Shown here piece after piece: positions 1 through 13,500 of a DNA stretch of 64,000 nt. The translations under genes were made by a program, and so were the position numbers. The stretch is from Fratercula arctica (taxonomy: Eukaryota; Chordata; Aves; Charadriiformes; Alcidae). The notes below the pieces were generated by a model that worked only from the letters and a program-made list of their open reading frames with translations, ran no database searches and was not told the origin of the DNA. Position 1 is the first letter of the stretch; the number at the start of each line of letters is the position of its first letter. The stretch lies in NCBI GenBank assembly GCA_947846985.1, contig CANTUZ010000001.1:151496447-151560446 (forward strand), in the 5' to 3' direction.

Positions 1-2944
1 ATGTGTTGTTTTCAAGCAGCTGTGATGATGATTAGCATTTTGATGGACACTCATTTCTCAGCCGTGAATGCGTGCCAGGCATGATGCTGCTACAAAATGT
101 TATTAATTTCATTTGGTATCACGACAACTTTTGCAAGATTCATCTTATTAGCTTCTGCCTCTGGGATTGACTGGAACCATCTATTCTTGCCTTTCCTTTC
201 TGGTCATCCAGAACAGAAAAGCAAAGACGGCTCCAGACAACTCATCTGTTGTCTCCTTGGTACCCTAGAGTTTGGCTATAGTCCTGGCAACAGATCTTGT
301 CTGAAATGGTACTGCAGCAACTTACAGACTTTGCTTGATTAAAAAAAAAATAATATATATGCATATATATCTTCTGATGCACGATATCTGCATCTATAGA
401 CACCCTGACAAAAATAAAACAGCCTCAATTCCCTCCCATATTCAGACTCATGGATTTTACTTGATCCCATAAACCGTTCTCTCATGTACAGTTTTTTGTC
501 CCTGAGCTCTGTGCATTACAGGAGAGATGAAGATAACAACAGCATAACATTCCATAAAGTGAACTATGTCTGCAGATGGGGACCCAATGACATATCTCAG
601 TGGTAATGACATATGTCAGTGGTTTAAGCATCAAATTTAGAACACACCTATGTCTTTCTCTATTATGGGCTTTTGGAGTTGCGGGATGCTTAGGTTTGCT
701 TGTATCCAACAAAGGTGTAAATGGGAGAGTCAGGGTCTTTCTAAAATCCACTACGTTTGCCAACATCTATGTATCTACATGCACAAAGCTTTACGTATCT
801 TAATATTTAGCCCACTATTTGCAGCAAGGTGAGGACTGGGATACAAAAGACAAAAGGAAGAAAGTATTCAAAGATGACAGTGCATACTAAAAAGGTAGAT
901 GATACAAAGAAGAGACACAAGTAAAAATTCGTAGGCCTGGCAGAGTACATAATGCTGGGAAAATGAAGCTAGGAATAATGCTGGTAAATGTAAATTCAAA
1001 TCACAAATTGCATATTGTCACATTCACTTTCCAAGACTTCATTACAGTTCAACTGCAGAACTAGCTTGGGAAGTTTCAGGCTCATAAGAATGGTATTTTA
1101 TAAGCATTAAACTCAGAGAAACAAACAGAATGAAAAACAATTCTAGTTTCATTTTTCTTATTTGCACCTGGGCTTGCTGATGTTGTTTCTGCTGACTCCC
1201 CATGTTTTGAGCTGCAGAGGAATCATGCAAGAGAACTGCATTTGTGAGACCTAAAAGTACCCATGACACCTTATTAGTGAGGTAAGAAGACAGTTCCATC
1301 AACTCAAGTACATTATTCATGCCCTTTATGCCCTCCTTTTTCTACTTTCTGTAGTATGTAGCGGGATACCAACAAACACGGAAGGAACCACAAATTAACC
1401 TAACAAGACACTTTGTAGAAATGACCCACTGAGAATAAGCCAATGTTTGAAGAATCCAGGATAAACAAGTACTGAAGACAAAACACAGAAGGGGGGTGCA
1501 TTCAAAATGTAGCATCATAAAAAACTGATAGCATGTTATGGATTTCACACTGATATGCACTGGAGGAGATGACTAGGCAATTAACATATACTTCTATAAT
1601 GGCAGATGTTAGAGCCAAATATGGAGCTCATTTCCAACATGTCATACTCTCTTTTGGCCCTCCTCATACACACAGATTTAGTTATTCATTTTACCTCAGG
1701 CAGTTCCCTACGCGTGAAGCGGTCAGCAGCCACTTAGGTTAATTTATAGTGAGTGGAACAGAATAATACAAGCTGTTTTATTAGCCAATTCGCTAGACAC
1801 TAGTACTGCCCTAAAACTCAGTTCCAGGAAAGTGATTGATACAAATGTCAAAATATGAGGTTAAAATTGGACAGGAAAATGCAGAAAAAATCCCACGAAC
1901 TGGTATGAACAAGGCAACTCCAGGAAAACATGCCAAATTGCATTTTCTTCCTGCTTTCAGTGCATTTACAGGCATTCTGGCCAAACTGGAATTCTGTATC
2001 ACCCAGGTGATCATTAGGCCCCAAGAAATTATCTACAATTTCGCCGCAATGGGTTCCCGTCAGCTGGGTCTCTGTATGCTTTCACAGTGAACTCATTCCT
2101 GCTGATCCCAAAAAGACTTGCATTGTTAAATCTAGGAAAAGGCTATCAACACCGTGCAAACTTGTCTTGTGATCCTAGGTGGGTGCTGTGTCAATTGACC
2201 ATTGTTTGTGTCAAGTGTCTGCACTAATGTCAGACCAGCTGAGGAGCTAGTAGACTTAGTCTGTTGTTTACTCCCAATTCAACCACTAAGCAGGGCAATA
2301 TTTTACTGAGAGAAGTAAGTATTCTTGAACAATACTTCCAACTGCAAAGCCAAGTTCTGTATTGCATAAATTGTACAACAAAGTTGTAAAATGCACAGAG
2401 AGACCAATTTTAAAAACCAGCCACCTAAAACTAGAATCTGTTTGTCACATGCAAATGACACATTTTTGTTATCCATTCTGGCACAAAACTACTCTGAAGA
2501 TTATATTAAACTAAAGGTAGATGACTGTGCTGCACAGAATTATTAACAGGTTAGGCCTGCTGGCACACCTTTTTTGTCAGTGATAGACTTTATTACTACA
2601 GCTATTGTTCAGTTTCTCAGACAGAGAAACGATCTTACTTTTGTCATTTGTCCTACAGGACACATTCTCTCATTCACTTCAAGACACTAGGCACTGCTAC
2701 TGCGATATCACTCACATCATCATGCTGTGCTAATTTTAAAGATTATTATGTAAGGTTTGCAAGGAAAAGGATTGTCCCAGGGAAAACAGAATGAGCCTCC
2801 AACATTTGAGGGTAAATGATAATCAGAAATTCATCTAACATACGGGTATCTAAAAAAAAGAAAACCTGTGTTCAAACGCAAAGAGTGCAGTCCACATTGT
2901 TAAGCTTATCTTTGTTCTGATACTAAAAAGAAAGCTCATCTTAC
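1..2944 (-). other. DGKI intron downstream of the last visible exon (partial)
   Basis: Nearly 3 kb without a recognised exon or transposon. The next coding block (LSPRWCFLDD-like) was looked for and not found, so the gene continues past position 1. Small open frames on either strand lack splice context. Confidence 0.75.
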
Positions 2945-2989
2945 CTGGTAATGAACTCTCTGTGTAGTAGAAGTTACAGATTGTAGGTC
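2945..2989 (-). CDS. DGKI: DGKI 45-nt exon (DLQSV to RVHYQ)
   Basis: 45 nt between acceptor TTTCATCCTCCTACTAG and donor CAG/GTAAGA, phase 0 at both ends. It encodes DLQSVTSTTQRVHYQ, matching DLQSVSSGSQRVHYQ of human DGKI as I recall it, directly after IDRLQE. The Ser/Thr-rich centre has changed (TSTT for SSGS). The exon is symmetric, so skipping would be frame-neutral. It is hidden inside a longer out-of-frame hydrophobic reading frame (2850-3083). Confidence 0.93.
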
Positions 2990-4620
2990 CTAGTAGGAGG
3001 ATGAAAGACACACCAATGATGAAAAAAATTAAAGCAACAAGAGCTGTTTGCAGTTCCACTATCTGATGTGGTTGGGCAAACACAAATAATTTTGCAAGTG
3101 TTTCTCACTGAAACAAACACCACAGAATAGTCATGGAAAGCTCACTTAAAAGTTTTGATTTGCATACGCTTGGTCAAAAAAATTGTTTTAAAAATATAGA
3201 GATTACATTAATGGATCTTTACCATATCACTATTTGTTCTATGAAAACTACCTAAATTTAGAATATCAGCAACAAAATGAAAGAAAAGAAGCTAAAACCC
3301 ATAAATGTTTTTTTGCAAATACTATTGAGTAATTAACACACTAAAGAAAACCACTGGCAGTTCTCCCTATTTTAAGACAACCTCATGTCAGGGAGGTCAT
3401 ATCAGAATGCCCCTGCTATTCATCAGGGTTCAGGAATTTAATTTATTTTAATAGAGATTTTGTCAAATAGTTTTAGCTCATGACATTGCCTACCAAAAAG
3501 CCTGGCCTACAGACCTTAGCTCCTCTGTTGTCATACAAGTTGGCAGAGCGCAGAAAGCCTTGGCACCTTCATTCCCAGCAAATGGGTCTGAGCCAAATCA
3601 AGCACTCGCAAAAAAAGTAGTACAAACCCTGCAACGGGTTGGAGAAACACAGTTCCTCCACAACCACTATGGGTAATTCAACCAGAACTTCTAACTGTGC
3701 TTCCTCCAGCGCTATACAACTACTCGCAAGCCAGTACTGACCATATTAAGTTGCCTGTGCTCAGTATGACATCACGGTTTTTATCTGCTGAGGACACGAG
3801 CACAATTATTTAATTGTTATTTTCCATCACTGCATACCTGAAATATGCATCACCTTACAAGACATTCATAGTTCCTGTGTAAACTGGACCATTTATTTAG
3901 AAACCTACTTAACGTCCTCACACTTGTAAGTATTGTTGAAAGATATCAATAAAAGATTAAAAAGTCAGAGATAGTATATTAATGAAAATCCATTAGTTCT
4001 CTCACTAAATGCGTACATACTTCAAATTACACAGGTAATGGAGCATTTGGAGTCTCCATTTCCCATGCTGTATTGTAGAATGAACTCTCATGAGGCAAGG
4101 TGTTCAAGACAATAAGAGCAACATTATTATTAGCTACATGAACATATATTTCTGTACATTTGGAAATATCTAGTAGACGTTTGTAGTGTTTATTGGTGTC
4201 TCAGATTACTCCATGACAGTATTAGAGAATAACATTTGCATAATTACACCTACTCGAATATCACGATGTTTATCTTTACATAACATACTTTCTAATCACC
4301 AATTTGTAGAATTTCAACAAGGTATGTGGAGAATCCTGGTATTCCATTCCAATCCAAGGAGAAGAAAACACACCCATCCACGTCAATTCTGTTACCACTT
4401 AAAAGGAGTCAGTATGGCTTTTCATTTCCTGCTTAGAAAATATTTTTCGGTGCTGCTCCTGTTTTTATTATCATATCACAATTCTAAAGTTTCGTTTTCA
4501 GTGGTAGGCAATCTGCAACACTCTTAATATATAGTTGTTGCAACCGTTAGATCTCTGCACTCAGAACTGAAAGAAGCATAACAGATTAACCTATGATACC
4601 TGAATTCATAAAAACCTCAC
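2990..4620 (-). other. DGKI intron, 1.63 kb
   Basis: GTGAGG to CTACTAG intron with a long pyrimidine tract at its 3' end. Nothing else recognised. Confidence 0.9.
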
Positions 4621-4700
4621 CTCTTGTAGACGGTCAATGTACATACGACAGGTCTCCAAGTCACAATCTCCTCGTACCACTATAATTCCTAGGGGAATGG
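4621..4700 (-). CDS. DGKI: DGKI exon (IPLGIIVVRGDC to IDRLQE)
   Basis: 80 nt after acceptor GATTTTCCAG, donor GAG/GTGAGG. Two bases complete Ser, then 26 codons begin IPLGIIVVRGDCDLETCRMY and end IDRLQE. The block follows the accessory domain and precedes the ankyrin region. VRGDCDLETC separates DGKI from DGKZ, which has a different sequence here as I recall it. An in-frame hydrophobic stretch upstream is the T-rich intron end, not protein. Confidence 0.97.
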
Positions 4701-5400
4701 CTGGAAAATCAAAAGCAAAGATAGGCCTCTTTAACTGAAGTCTCTTGAACATTAAAAAATTACCAATATGCTTCATTTTTACATTTTTTTTAAATTTCCT
4801 CACAAAAGTTTTCTGCTAGCTAAATCTTAATGGTCATTTAGAAGCAGGAATACGTTATTCATCATTAGTTTCATCCATTTATAATTATCAAAGATTCCAG
4901 GTTTCAACTGTCTTTCATACTGAAGAAACTAAACCAGATTCAGTTCAATGGTGTACTTTATTGTCTGATGTCAACATCAATTATTAACTGCAAAGAAAGG
5001 AACATACCCCAGAACAAGAGTTAAAGGAGGTGCTCTTATGCATTGAAATAAGAGAGTGATATTTCATTTTCAGAAGGTCTTAAGAATGTACAAAAATGAT
5101 TTAATGTAATTAAAGTCATAGCCTGAAGTCACAGCCTGATTTCAGAGAAAATTGTCCAGCACCTTATTATTTTGATGGAAGGCTGCTTTCAAATCAAAAC
5201 AGACATTACTCCATCTACGTTCAAAATTGACCCAGTATCTCCATATTTCCTCAGAGAAAAAGACGAGAACTTGTAAAAATACAGCAAATAATTCCCCTCA
5301 GTTGAGGGCTGCATTTTTAGTAACAGGGGATTTAGGTTTCCACTGCTATTCTTGTTCTTGCAGACAAAAAATCCAAACCCCCCTCCCCCCTGCCCCAAAC

Positions 5401-5468
5401 CAAAAAAAAAAAAAACAACAAAAAAACAACAACAACAAAAAAAAAAAAACAACAAAAGAGAAAAAAAG
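5401..5468. repeat. A-rich low-complexity run
   Basis: AAAC and AACAAC units within poly-A, preceded by a C-rich patch (5378-5396). Gives spurious Lys/Asn-rich and Phe/Cys-rich frames. Confidence 0.9.
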
Positions 5469-6093
5469 TATGTATGAACCCACAAGGAAGGTACCAAGAG
5501 AGCTACCTACTAGCATCTCATTAAATAAAAAGAAACAAGTGAAAACTGAATCACTAAATGAAGTTCTTTTTTCTCCCTGGAGGGTCTTTAATCAAACAGT
5601 GGCCCAAAAAAAGTAAGGGAGAAGCAGGAAAGAGATTTAAATCCTCATCTGAAGTATCCCAGAAGGAGAGCAGAATAACAGCTTATAAACAATTTTGGTA
5701 ACTGGGTAACAAGAAAGCAAAGTCAAGTCACTGACAGTTCTGAGATAAATAGAAAAAAGTAACTGTGCTGCAGCCCCTCCTGCTGTTGAAAAGAAGTTGA
5801 TTAAGAGGGCGAGATATTTATCTACTGAGCCACTCTTCATTCTGGTAAGAGGACAAGAGAGCACTAAAAGATAATGGGGAACATGGCTTACATTTTTGTG
5901 ACCCACTGAGGCTAAAAGCACAAAATGAAGCTCAGTGAGGAAAGATGGGGAGCACCTACAGCAGTCAAGGTCATTGGGGGCCTCAGAGGCCAGCACAGGG
6001 CTCTCGGGACACATCAGCAACACTGCCAGCATTGTGTTTGTAAAGCAATTTGAACAACAGAACGGCTATGAACCCAGGAAAACCAGAAGCAGT

Positions 6094-6150
6094 AAAAAAA
6101 AAAAAAAAAAAAAAAACCAAAAACAAAAAAACACAAACCAAACAACAAAC
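6094..6150. repeat. Poly-A and A-rich run
   Basis: Twenty-three consecutive A followed by CCAAAAAC, AAACAC and AAACCAAAC units. Accounts for several spurious Lys- or Phe-rich frames. Confidence 0.9.
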
Positions 6151-7198
6151 CAGAGGGAGAAACAAGAAAATAAAGGGACAAGGCAGGAAGACCAGGGAAG
6201 AGCTCGCAGTTCTTCTGAAGCAACACTGACATCAGATAGTGATGCCAATCCACCTGCTCGTTTTCAGAAAGGCCAGAAGGGAACAGCGCTCATTGCGACC
6301 TCCCAGATTTTTTCATTGTAGAACAGAGACTGAGAAACAAGCGAGTGGAACAAGGGTCAATCACAAGGTTTGCTTTACGGGCTCCAACGCTCTGAGTTAC
6401 AGACTGATTCTCTTTGCTTAGTGTTTCTTATTGCTTAACCCGCTCTGACAGGAGACCCTTAAGCTCTTGGTAGTGAGTACTTAATGGCTATCTAGTTTCA
6501 ATTCAGCAGATCCCTCTGCAGCCCTTACTGAAAGAAGCATTTGTTAAATTCATTTATAGTACTAAAAAGTGAATTGCAGCAGACACAACTACACCTCCAA
6601 TAGCTACAGAGCACTGGGTAGCTACACCACTGGCTCATAAAGTGTCACCGCCGATTTTGTCTCTTTTCTATTGAATTCCTTCCCTCATGGAGGAGTATAT
6701 GCACTTAATGGGGACCAGAGCTTTGATCTGTCAAAACAATGCAGCTAAAACAAAACTGAAATCCTTCACTATCACCATTCCTGACAGCTCACAGGAGAAG
6801 GAAGGACCTTAGGAACATTTGGAACTTTAAAGAAATCCACCAAATTGTCTGAAAAGGCAACACTAATACGCAATAGGTAATTCAGGGTGACATTTATGGG
6901 CCTCATCTACGCAAGTGAAGAAGAAAGTAACGATTCACAGTTTTACTTAAATTATGTCCCATTTATTCTTGGTGATCATGGAAAAAGTCTGGAATTCTGG
7001 ACTGGGTGACTTTGTTCTTAAGAGATGTGCAACTTTTGCTGCCTGGAAATCCTGTATTAGAATGACCTATGGTTTTATGGGTCAATGGCTAGCAAAGGAA
7101 TAAGGTTGGTGAGGTGGATCTCAAATGGTTCCATTCCATGTGGTTCATGCTCATTTGAAAAATCTTTTAAGTCATTACTGGATAACACTACAGTATAT

Positions 7199-7325
7199 AG
7201 AATCATGGAATGGTTTAGGTTGGAAGGGACCTTAGAGATCATCTAGTTCCAACCCTCCCCTGCCATGGAGGGGGTTGGAACGAGATAATCTTTAAGGTCC
7301 TTTCCAATCTAAACCATTCTATGCT
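7199..7325. mobile_element. CR1 3' ends in head-to-head hairpin
   Basis: The left arm (7201-7258) reads AATCATGGAATGGTTTAGGT and onward to CAACCCTCC, a CR1 3' tail in minus orientation. The right arm (7267-7323) reads GGAGGGGGTTGGAACGAGAT and onward to AAACCATTCTATG, the same tail in plus orientation. The arms pair almost perfectly, leaving a loop of about eight bases (CCTGCCAT). No CR1 body is present on either side. Confidence 0.85.
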
Positions 7326-9685
7326 AAAAAGTAGCTTGCCAAAGGTGGTTGGGGTTTTTTTGTTGGCTTTGTTTTGTTTTTTTGCAAGACCCATTTGGCT
7401 TTCAGCAAGAAAAATGTTCCCAGCTCTCATTTTTATTTTAAACCACAGTAAGTGACACAACGCAGCCAAGATTTTCAAAAAGTGCTTCACAATAGCTGCT
7501 GTTTGAAAACAAAAGCAAATCCTTAATGATTGATAACGGGATTGAAACTATGAGATTGGTACTCATTCTAAATATAGGGCAATGCTGTGCAATAGGGGCA
7601 AAATGAGGTACATTATGATGAACCAGTTAAAGGCATAAATTTAACATGCGTGGCATTCAATGTCATTGTGGGCACTTCCGTTCAGGAATAAACGAACTTC
7701 CACCTTTTCTGAATAGCCCTGTGTGGAAGAGGACATGGACGATACAGAACAGTGCTGTGGGACACAGTGATTACTAGGTATGCCAGGTGAGTGGACAAAG
7801 TCTTACATTAAGAGCACAGGCACAGCAGAGCAACTTTCGTGTACACCCATACGCTGTCCATTCCTATGAATATATGGATATATCCAGACATGGGAATATG
7901 CCAAAAATAAGGGATAGCCTCAGATCGTGAGCCAAGCCACAGCATTCAAGTGCCAGATATTTTTCTCCTGAGGCGCCTTCTCTTATGGTCCCTTGCATCC
8001 AGCTCCCGGTGTCTTTGTGCTCCCTGAATGGTGAAAAGGACTTTGTCCAGGGAGCTGCGGATACAGACTCTAATGCTGCAGTGATGAGCAGCAGGAGAAG
8101 AACCCCAGGAGACGAGACAGGCAGACAATTGCTTCATATTCCAAAGCAGTACTGTGGAAAGCTTTTTCTCCCAGCAACAGTAACCAAAATCAAGTACCAG
8201 CAGGAGGAGGGTGGGGTAGGTGCAGCAGTATGGCCAGCACGATGCTCTAATTGACTGCAAGATTAGTAGTGATTTCCTAAATCCTCAGAAATTAGCTATG
8301 GAATTTATAAACAAAGAAGAAATCTTCCACCTATTAACTGCCCATTATGCTGAATACCTAAAGCTAGTGAACGCTGTAATGGTTCTGAGAACACAAACCG
8401 AAGAAGACTGAATATACTGCATATGACACCATGAAGAAAAAAAAATTCAATTAACTTCCCCATTTATTGTTGTGAAAGGATTAAATTTGTGATCTAAACA
8501 CCATGATTAACCCACTCAAATCCCAAACAAAACAGCCTCAAGACAGATCATTAAGGTAGATGTGAATGCCAGGAAAACTCATTCCAAGTCTGACATACCT
8601 CAGGGGACTGGAGAGATTAGACAGTGGGTTGTAAATGTTTAATGTAGCAAATAAAGGCTCCTCACTACTGAAGATGTTATAAAAATGTCATTTTCCTGAG
8701 GGGTTTCCACTGATATTAGAAATGTGAAGGACTAAATAAATTCTTGGGAGAGGATTCTAAAATATTCAGACATTTATATTACGAGGTTTGGCTTTCCCAA
8801 GTATGGTTTTAATACAACTGAGTTTGTACAAAAAGATTTTCTTACCACACAAATCTAAGCCATGTGTCTCTTCAGATCCCTTTTGTTTATTATACTGACA
8901 AAAACTAAGCCTCCTTAGGTTCATTGGCTGCTAATTTTCTTGGCACTAGTGGTCCAGTTTTAAAATCTGCATGTCGGGAGGTAAAACACAATGGAGGTTA
9001 TCAGACTAAATGAGGCCACATTTTAGAAGGTGGTCATCCCCTCCAGGCTCTCAGTGACTTCCCCAATACCCTGCCACAAAAAGGAAGAAGCTGCCCAAGT
9101 CAAATGAAGAGAGAACTTGTTCCAAACACCACATAAAAGAAAACAGGTTATAGAAAGAAAACTACGAAGAGATGTGAATTGAAACTGGCAGGGAATGGGT
9201 ATCAGGACAAAGGGCTGAAAGAAGAGTTCTGTCTGAACGACGAGTAAAGATTTAGGATTAAGAAAAGGAACAGGAACCTGAGCTGTGAAATCTGCAGAAA
9301 CAGACTAAGACAGGCAGGAAGGATGTGTGTGGGATGGGACAGCCAACAGGGACAGCCAGGACTGAAAAGGTAAGAGGAAATCAAATCAGAAAAGCAATAG
9401 GAAAGGAAGTGGAAGAAGTAGAATGTGCACAGAAAAATCTCACAGAAAAGTGTATACCAGAAAGAGAAACTACAGCATGATTTCCTGGAAAGTCTTAAAT
9501 GGAACTTAATATTCTTCTATTTCACCACTCTTCTAGAGTAAATATATCTTTACATCTATTTGTATTACTGTCCATGTCTTCTAGTTTAAAGGAGATGGCA
9601 AACTTACAGGTGACAGTTTTCCCACTAGCTCAAAAGGCAGAGGACTGTGTTGAAGGTAGATATGCCCCATGTGGAGTCAAGAGGC

Positions 9686-9900
9686 GGTAGATTTAGATTA
9701 AATATAAGGAAGAAATTCTTTACAATGAGAGTGGTGGGACACTGGAACAGGTTGCCCAGAGAAGTTGTGGGTGCCCCATACCTGGAAGTGTTCAAGACCA
9801 GGCTGGATGGGACTTTGAGCAACCTGGACTAGTGGCAGGGGGTTGGAACTAGATGATCTTTAAAGGTCCCTTCCAAGCCAGACCATTCTATGATTCTCTA
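9686..9900 (+). mobile_element. CR1 LINE 3' fragment
   Basis: Contains GGTAGATTTAGATTAAATAT, then GGAAGAAATTCTTTACAATG, GTTGCCCAGAGAAGTTGTGG, TGGACTAGTGGCAGGGGGTT and AGATGATCTTTAAAGGTCCC, ending ATTCTATGATTCTCT. This is the canonical avian CR1 3' end in plus orientation, including the terminal octamers. Only the last 215 bases remain. Confidence 0.95.
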
Positions 9901-10375
9901 ACCCAGTTATATGAGATAAGATTTTAATACCTCGGATTTAGTCCTTCCTCCCAACCCAGGCAACGATATACCATGCTAAATAAATGTTACTATAACTGCA
10001 AGATCAGGAGCTCGAAGTTTGAAAAAGCCAAGATTGAAGGTGCCTATTTCAGCATCTCTGTATATTTTCATTGTGCTACTCCCTTTATTTATCTGATCAC
10101 ATACTAGTTTTTCTTCTGTTGTACTCCTGTGTCTTTCTGATCTTTGAACGCATGTGTGTATGTATGTGGGTCAATCACAGTGAGAAATGTAATTCACTGT
10201 GCTGTCTGGACAGAGCCCACAAGATTTCATCCATGAAAAGGCAGAAGGAGATACTTCCTTAGACACAAACAATGCCTTTGGCAACTTCCTCTTTGTTTTT
10301 GTCATTTCTGTTTCAGTTACAAACATTTATCAGTGGTTTGCATCTGTATATACCAGTATAAGAATCTGGGAGCTC

Positions 10376-10505
10376 AGTGGCAGCACAGTTGCCAATATTT
10401 AACTCACCGCTGACTTCTTACCCTCTTGGTTTCATCTTGCTGGGTGACTTTAAGCAACCCATCCAGCCCTCTCAGTTTCAGCTCTTATTAAATCAGTGTG
10501 ACAGG
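10376..10505 (+). repeat. Possible CORE-SINE or MIR-like scrap
   Basis: TTGCTGGGTGACTTTAAGCA, then CAGCCCTCTCAGTTTCAGCT and TATTAAATCAGTGTGA follow the MIR core order (GTGTGACCTTgaGCAAg, CCTCTctgCCTCAGTTTCC, aTcTGTAAAATG). Diverged and short. Confidence 0.35.
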
Positions 10506-13500
10506 AGAAATGCATGAATTCGTTAATGTCTACACAACACATGTTGAGAAAGCAAAGCTGTTAGAGCAAGGCAGTGACTTTTATGCAGAAGGAAATTTAG
10601 TAGACAGTCTGTAGATAATGCTGCCTTTTACAGAGCTTCTACAGATTAGCCACCATGTCCCCTAAGAGACCTCCCGACACATACTTGGACCATTAGTGCT
10701 TCCTTTACAGGATGGAAGAGGAGGTTTGTAGCTACACAACCCATCTCACCTAAATCCATCCAGATCAAAGGTGCTTCCCAACACGAGCACAGTTCCTTCA
10801 GTAACTAATCTCCCCTGTCCTGACTCCATAGGCTAATTCAGGATTCCTTCACCATAGTAGCCACCTAGCAGAAGGTCCTCTTCTCCCCTATGCCCTGTAC
10901 ATTATGGATATTCAGGATGTAAATACAAAGTCCTCGGTAGTGACCTTTTCTTATTTAGCTAGTTGCTCTCAATCACATGGAATAGTCTCCAAATTAACGT
11001 CACCTGCCATATCCCTGAGCTTTACAGTATCAGAATGCATTTCATAGGTCAGTGACTCTCAAACTGTGTTAAGTATATCGCTGGTATGAGGAAGCTACAG
11101 TGTCTCTGTACCTGTACACATCTCAAATGACTCACAAGCTCGTCACTCCATGTACCTCTGTGTACCTAGGATAGGAACTCCTCGGATGACCCCAAAACCC
11201 TCAGATAACCCACAGAAATTAAAGGCAGGAACACATGCAATATAGACATCTGGCTAGGTATAATCTGAGAGACAGAATTCAAGGTTAACATCACGTTACA
11301 CCACCCCCTACTGCCACAAACAAACAAAGCAATGAGGCTGCAGAGAAAAGGATTGTTATTTTGCAGATAGATCAAGCTGTTATACACATGGAACTAAATA
11401 TTCTTCAAAAACTGCTTTTTAGTTTAGTGTGCCATTTTATTCGAGACAAGGAGCAGTTGCCTCTGTGTAAAAGACAGTGTGGGAGACCTGGAGCTGCTAC
11501 AGAGCTGAGAGTTATTTCTGATACTGCCACCACTGCGGTCAGGTATTATTCCTCCTTAATCCTAGTGGTATTGAGCAAAAACTAGAGCATACAAAGCAAC
11601 AAGGTAAGGGCAGTAAAAACTGACGTATCCTATTTAAAAAACAAAACACAAAAAAAACCCCAACAAACAAACAACAACAACCTGTGCAACTACTGCTGAT
11701 GTTGAGCTATTTCATGGCTTCATCTTCATGGTGCAAATTTACGATAGTGTTGGCAGGAAGGACTAAGAAGGGTTGAAGACCACTTGATCACTGACTAATT
11801 TATGGTTGGTTTGTTTGTTGTTGATTTTTTTTTTAAATATAATTAATTTCTGCATATACCTCCATTGACAGGAATTTCTTAGTAACACTGGAAAGGGGAA
11901 AATGAAGCGTGATAAATGGAAAGATTTTGCTATTTCAAAAATAACTCAAGTTTTCCACCACAATGCTGCTTTGGGTCACACTTTCCTGACAGGAAGTCAG
12001 AGAGAGTGCACAGAAGATATGCAGGAAACAGAGACAGAATTAAGTTCTGTCCATCTAGAAACATCAATCCAACTCACTTTTTGAATATGATACTCTCGGT
12101 TATGGTAACGGTACAACTATCATATTGGGCAGAAGGTGGTGAAGCTGGTGACCAGGGTGGCAAGTGCTTGGGGCATAGATAGGGAAGTGTTAGAGAAGAC
12201 AACTACGTTTGCAGCAAAGAACATTACAACATAACTAAAATGCCAACATACATCCCTTTCTTAAAGGAGTGCACAGAAGCATTCACCCTCCCTCACTGAA
12301 GGATTAATAAGCATCCTCTGTACCATCATCAATCATCCCACAGACAATACTGAGATGTTGGCAGAAGAAAGAACGAAAGAGAAAAGAAAGAGCATGGGGA
12401 AGGAAGAAAGGGACAATTCAGAAACAGCATCTTGGTTAAATGCCAGCTGCAGTGACAAGAAAAGTAGAAAGCAACAGAAGGAGAATGGGCTAAGAATGGT
12501 CATGCCCTTTAGAGGACAAAATGACATTCTTTAATTGCTCAGGAGGTTTTCAAAATGAGGTGTCTACCTCCAGCAGAGTGAAGATTAATCTTCGTGGAAC
12601 AGTTTGTACGATGAGTTGTTATATGTTGGGAAGTGCAATTTTAGGTGAAGTAATTGATAGAATCAAATCAGTATTTCAAGCAAACAAGGGGAGTGAAATG
12701 TATTTACTGTGAGTTAAAGTGATACAGATTATTACACTGATGTCAGAGCTTTCAAAACTCTATTATGGAGACACGTAACAGGCAAAAAACCATAATAGCT
12801 TCTTTGCTATTTTTCCTTCAGGGATAACAGCATGACTCGTTATTAATGGGCTTCCTTTTCCTGTTCAGATTGCTGTGAGATTCTGGTTTGGTTTTCAAAT
12901 GATTTAAAAGGTAGAAGTGCCCTTGTGGGCAGGGGATAGATAGCAAGTATAGTATTCTGGAATTAAGTTGCAGGTATTCTGCCAAAGCCTGGACAGATAT
13001 GTAAATTGAGTCTTTTGCAAGCATTTAGTGAGACATACATGCACCTGAGAGCTACAGTCATGCTGAAGGAAGCTAACCCCGCTGACAGTTAACAGGCCTT
13101 GTAAAAACACTCTTGTAGAAACAGGGCCCAATACAAGTGTTCTAGTGTTTTGCTAGTGCATACATATTATCTGCATTTAAATTTTAATTCAGACTGACAA
13201 AATTTTGGTTATTCACCTGCCATGGAAATTTATTTATTTCCCCTCCTCTCTCTCCATAATCACTTTCTTTGGTAAAGGACGGAGAGTGTCTTCTCCTCCT
13301 TCAACACTCCTCTCCTCCCCCTTTAGCCAAGTAACTTTTAGTGGCAATGCTCCATGAAATGGTTTACTGATGAGGACATCGTCAACATGCTTATTTCATG
13401 TAAGTATTTAGCATCCGATAGAGCTGGGCAGGCAGCAATCCATCGACCTGCCCCCAGAAAACCATTTAAAATTTATCCAATTAGCTATGTAAAAAATGCA

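Noticed and set aside
2850..3083. Small membrane protein
   Set aside because: The hydrophobic run is the pyrimidine tract before the 45-nt DGKI exon, read out of frame; reading from a nearer upstream AG meets an immediate stop.
5227..5616. Lys/Asn-rich plus-strand frame and Phe-rich minus-strand frame
   Set aside because: Both are products of the A-rich low-complexity run at 5401-5468.
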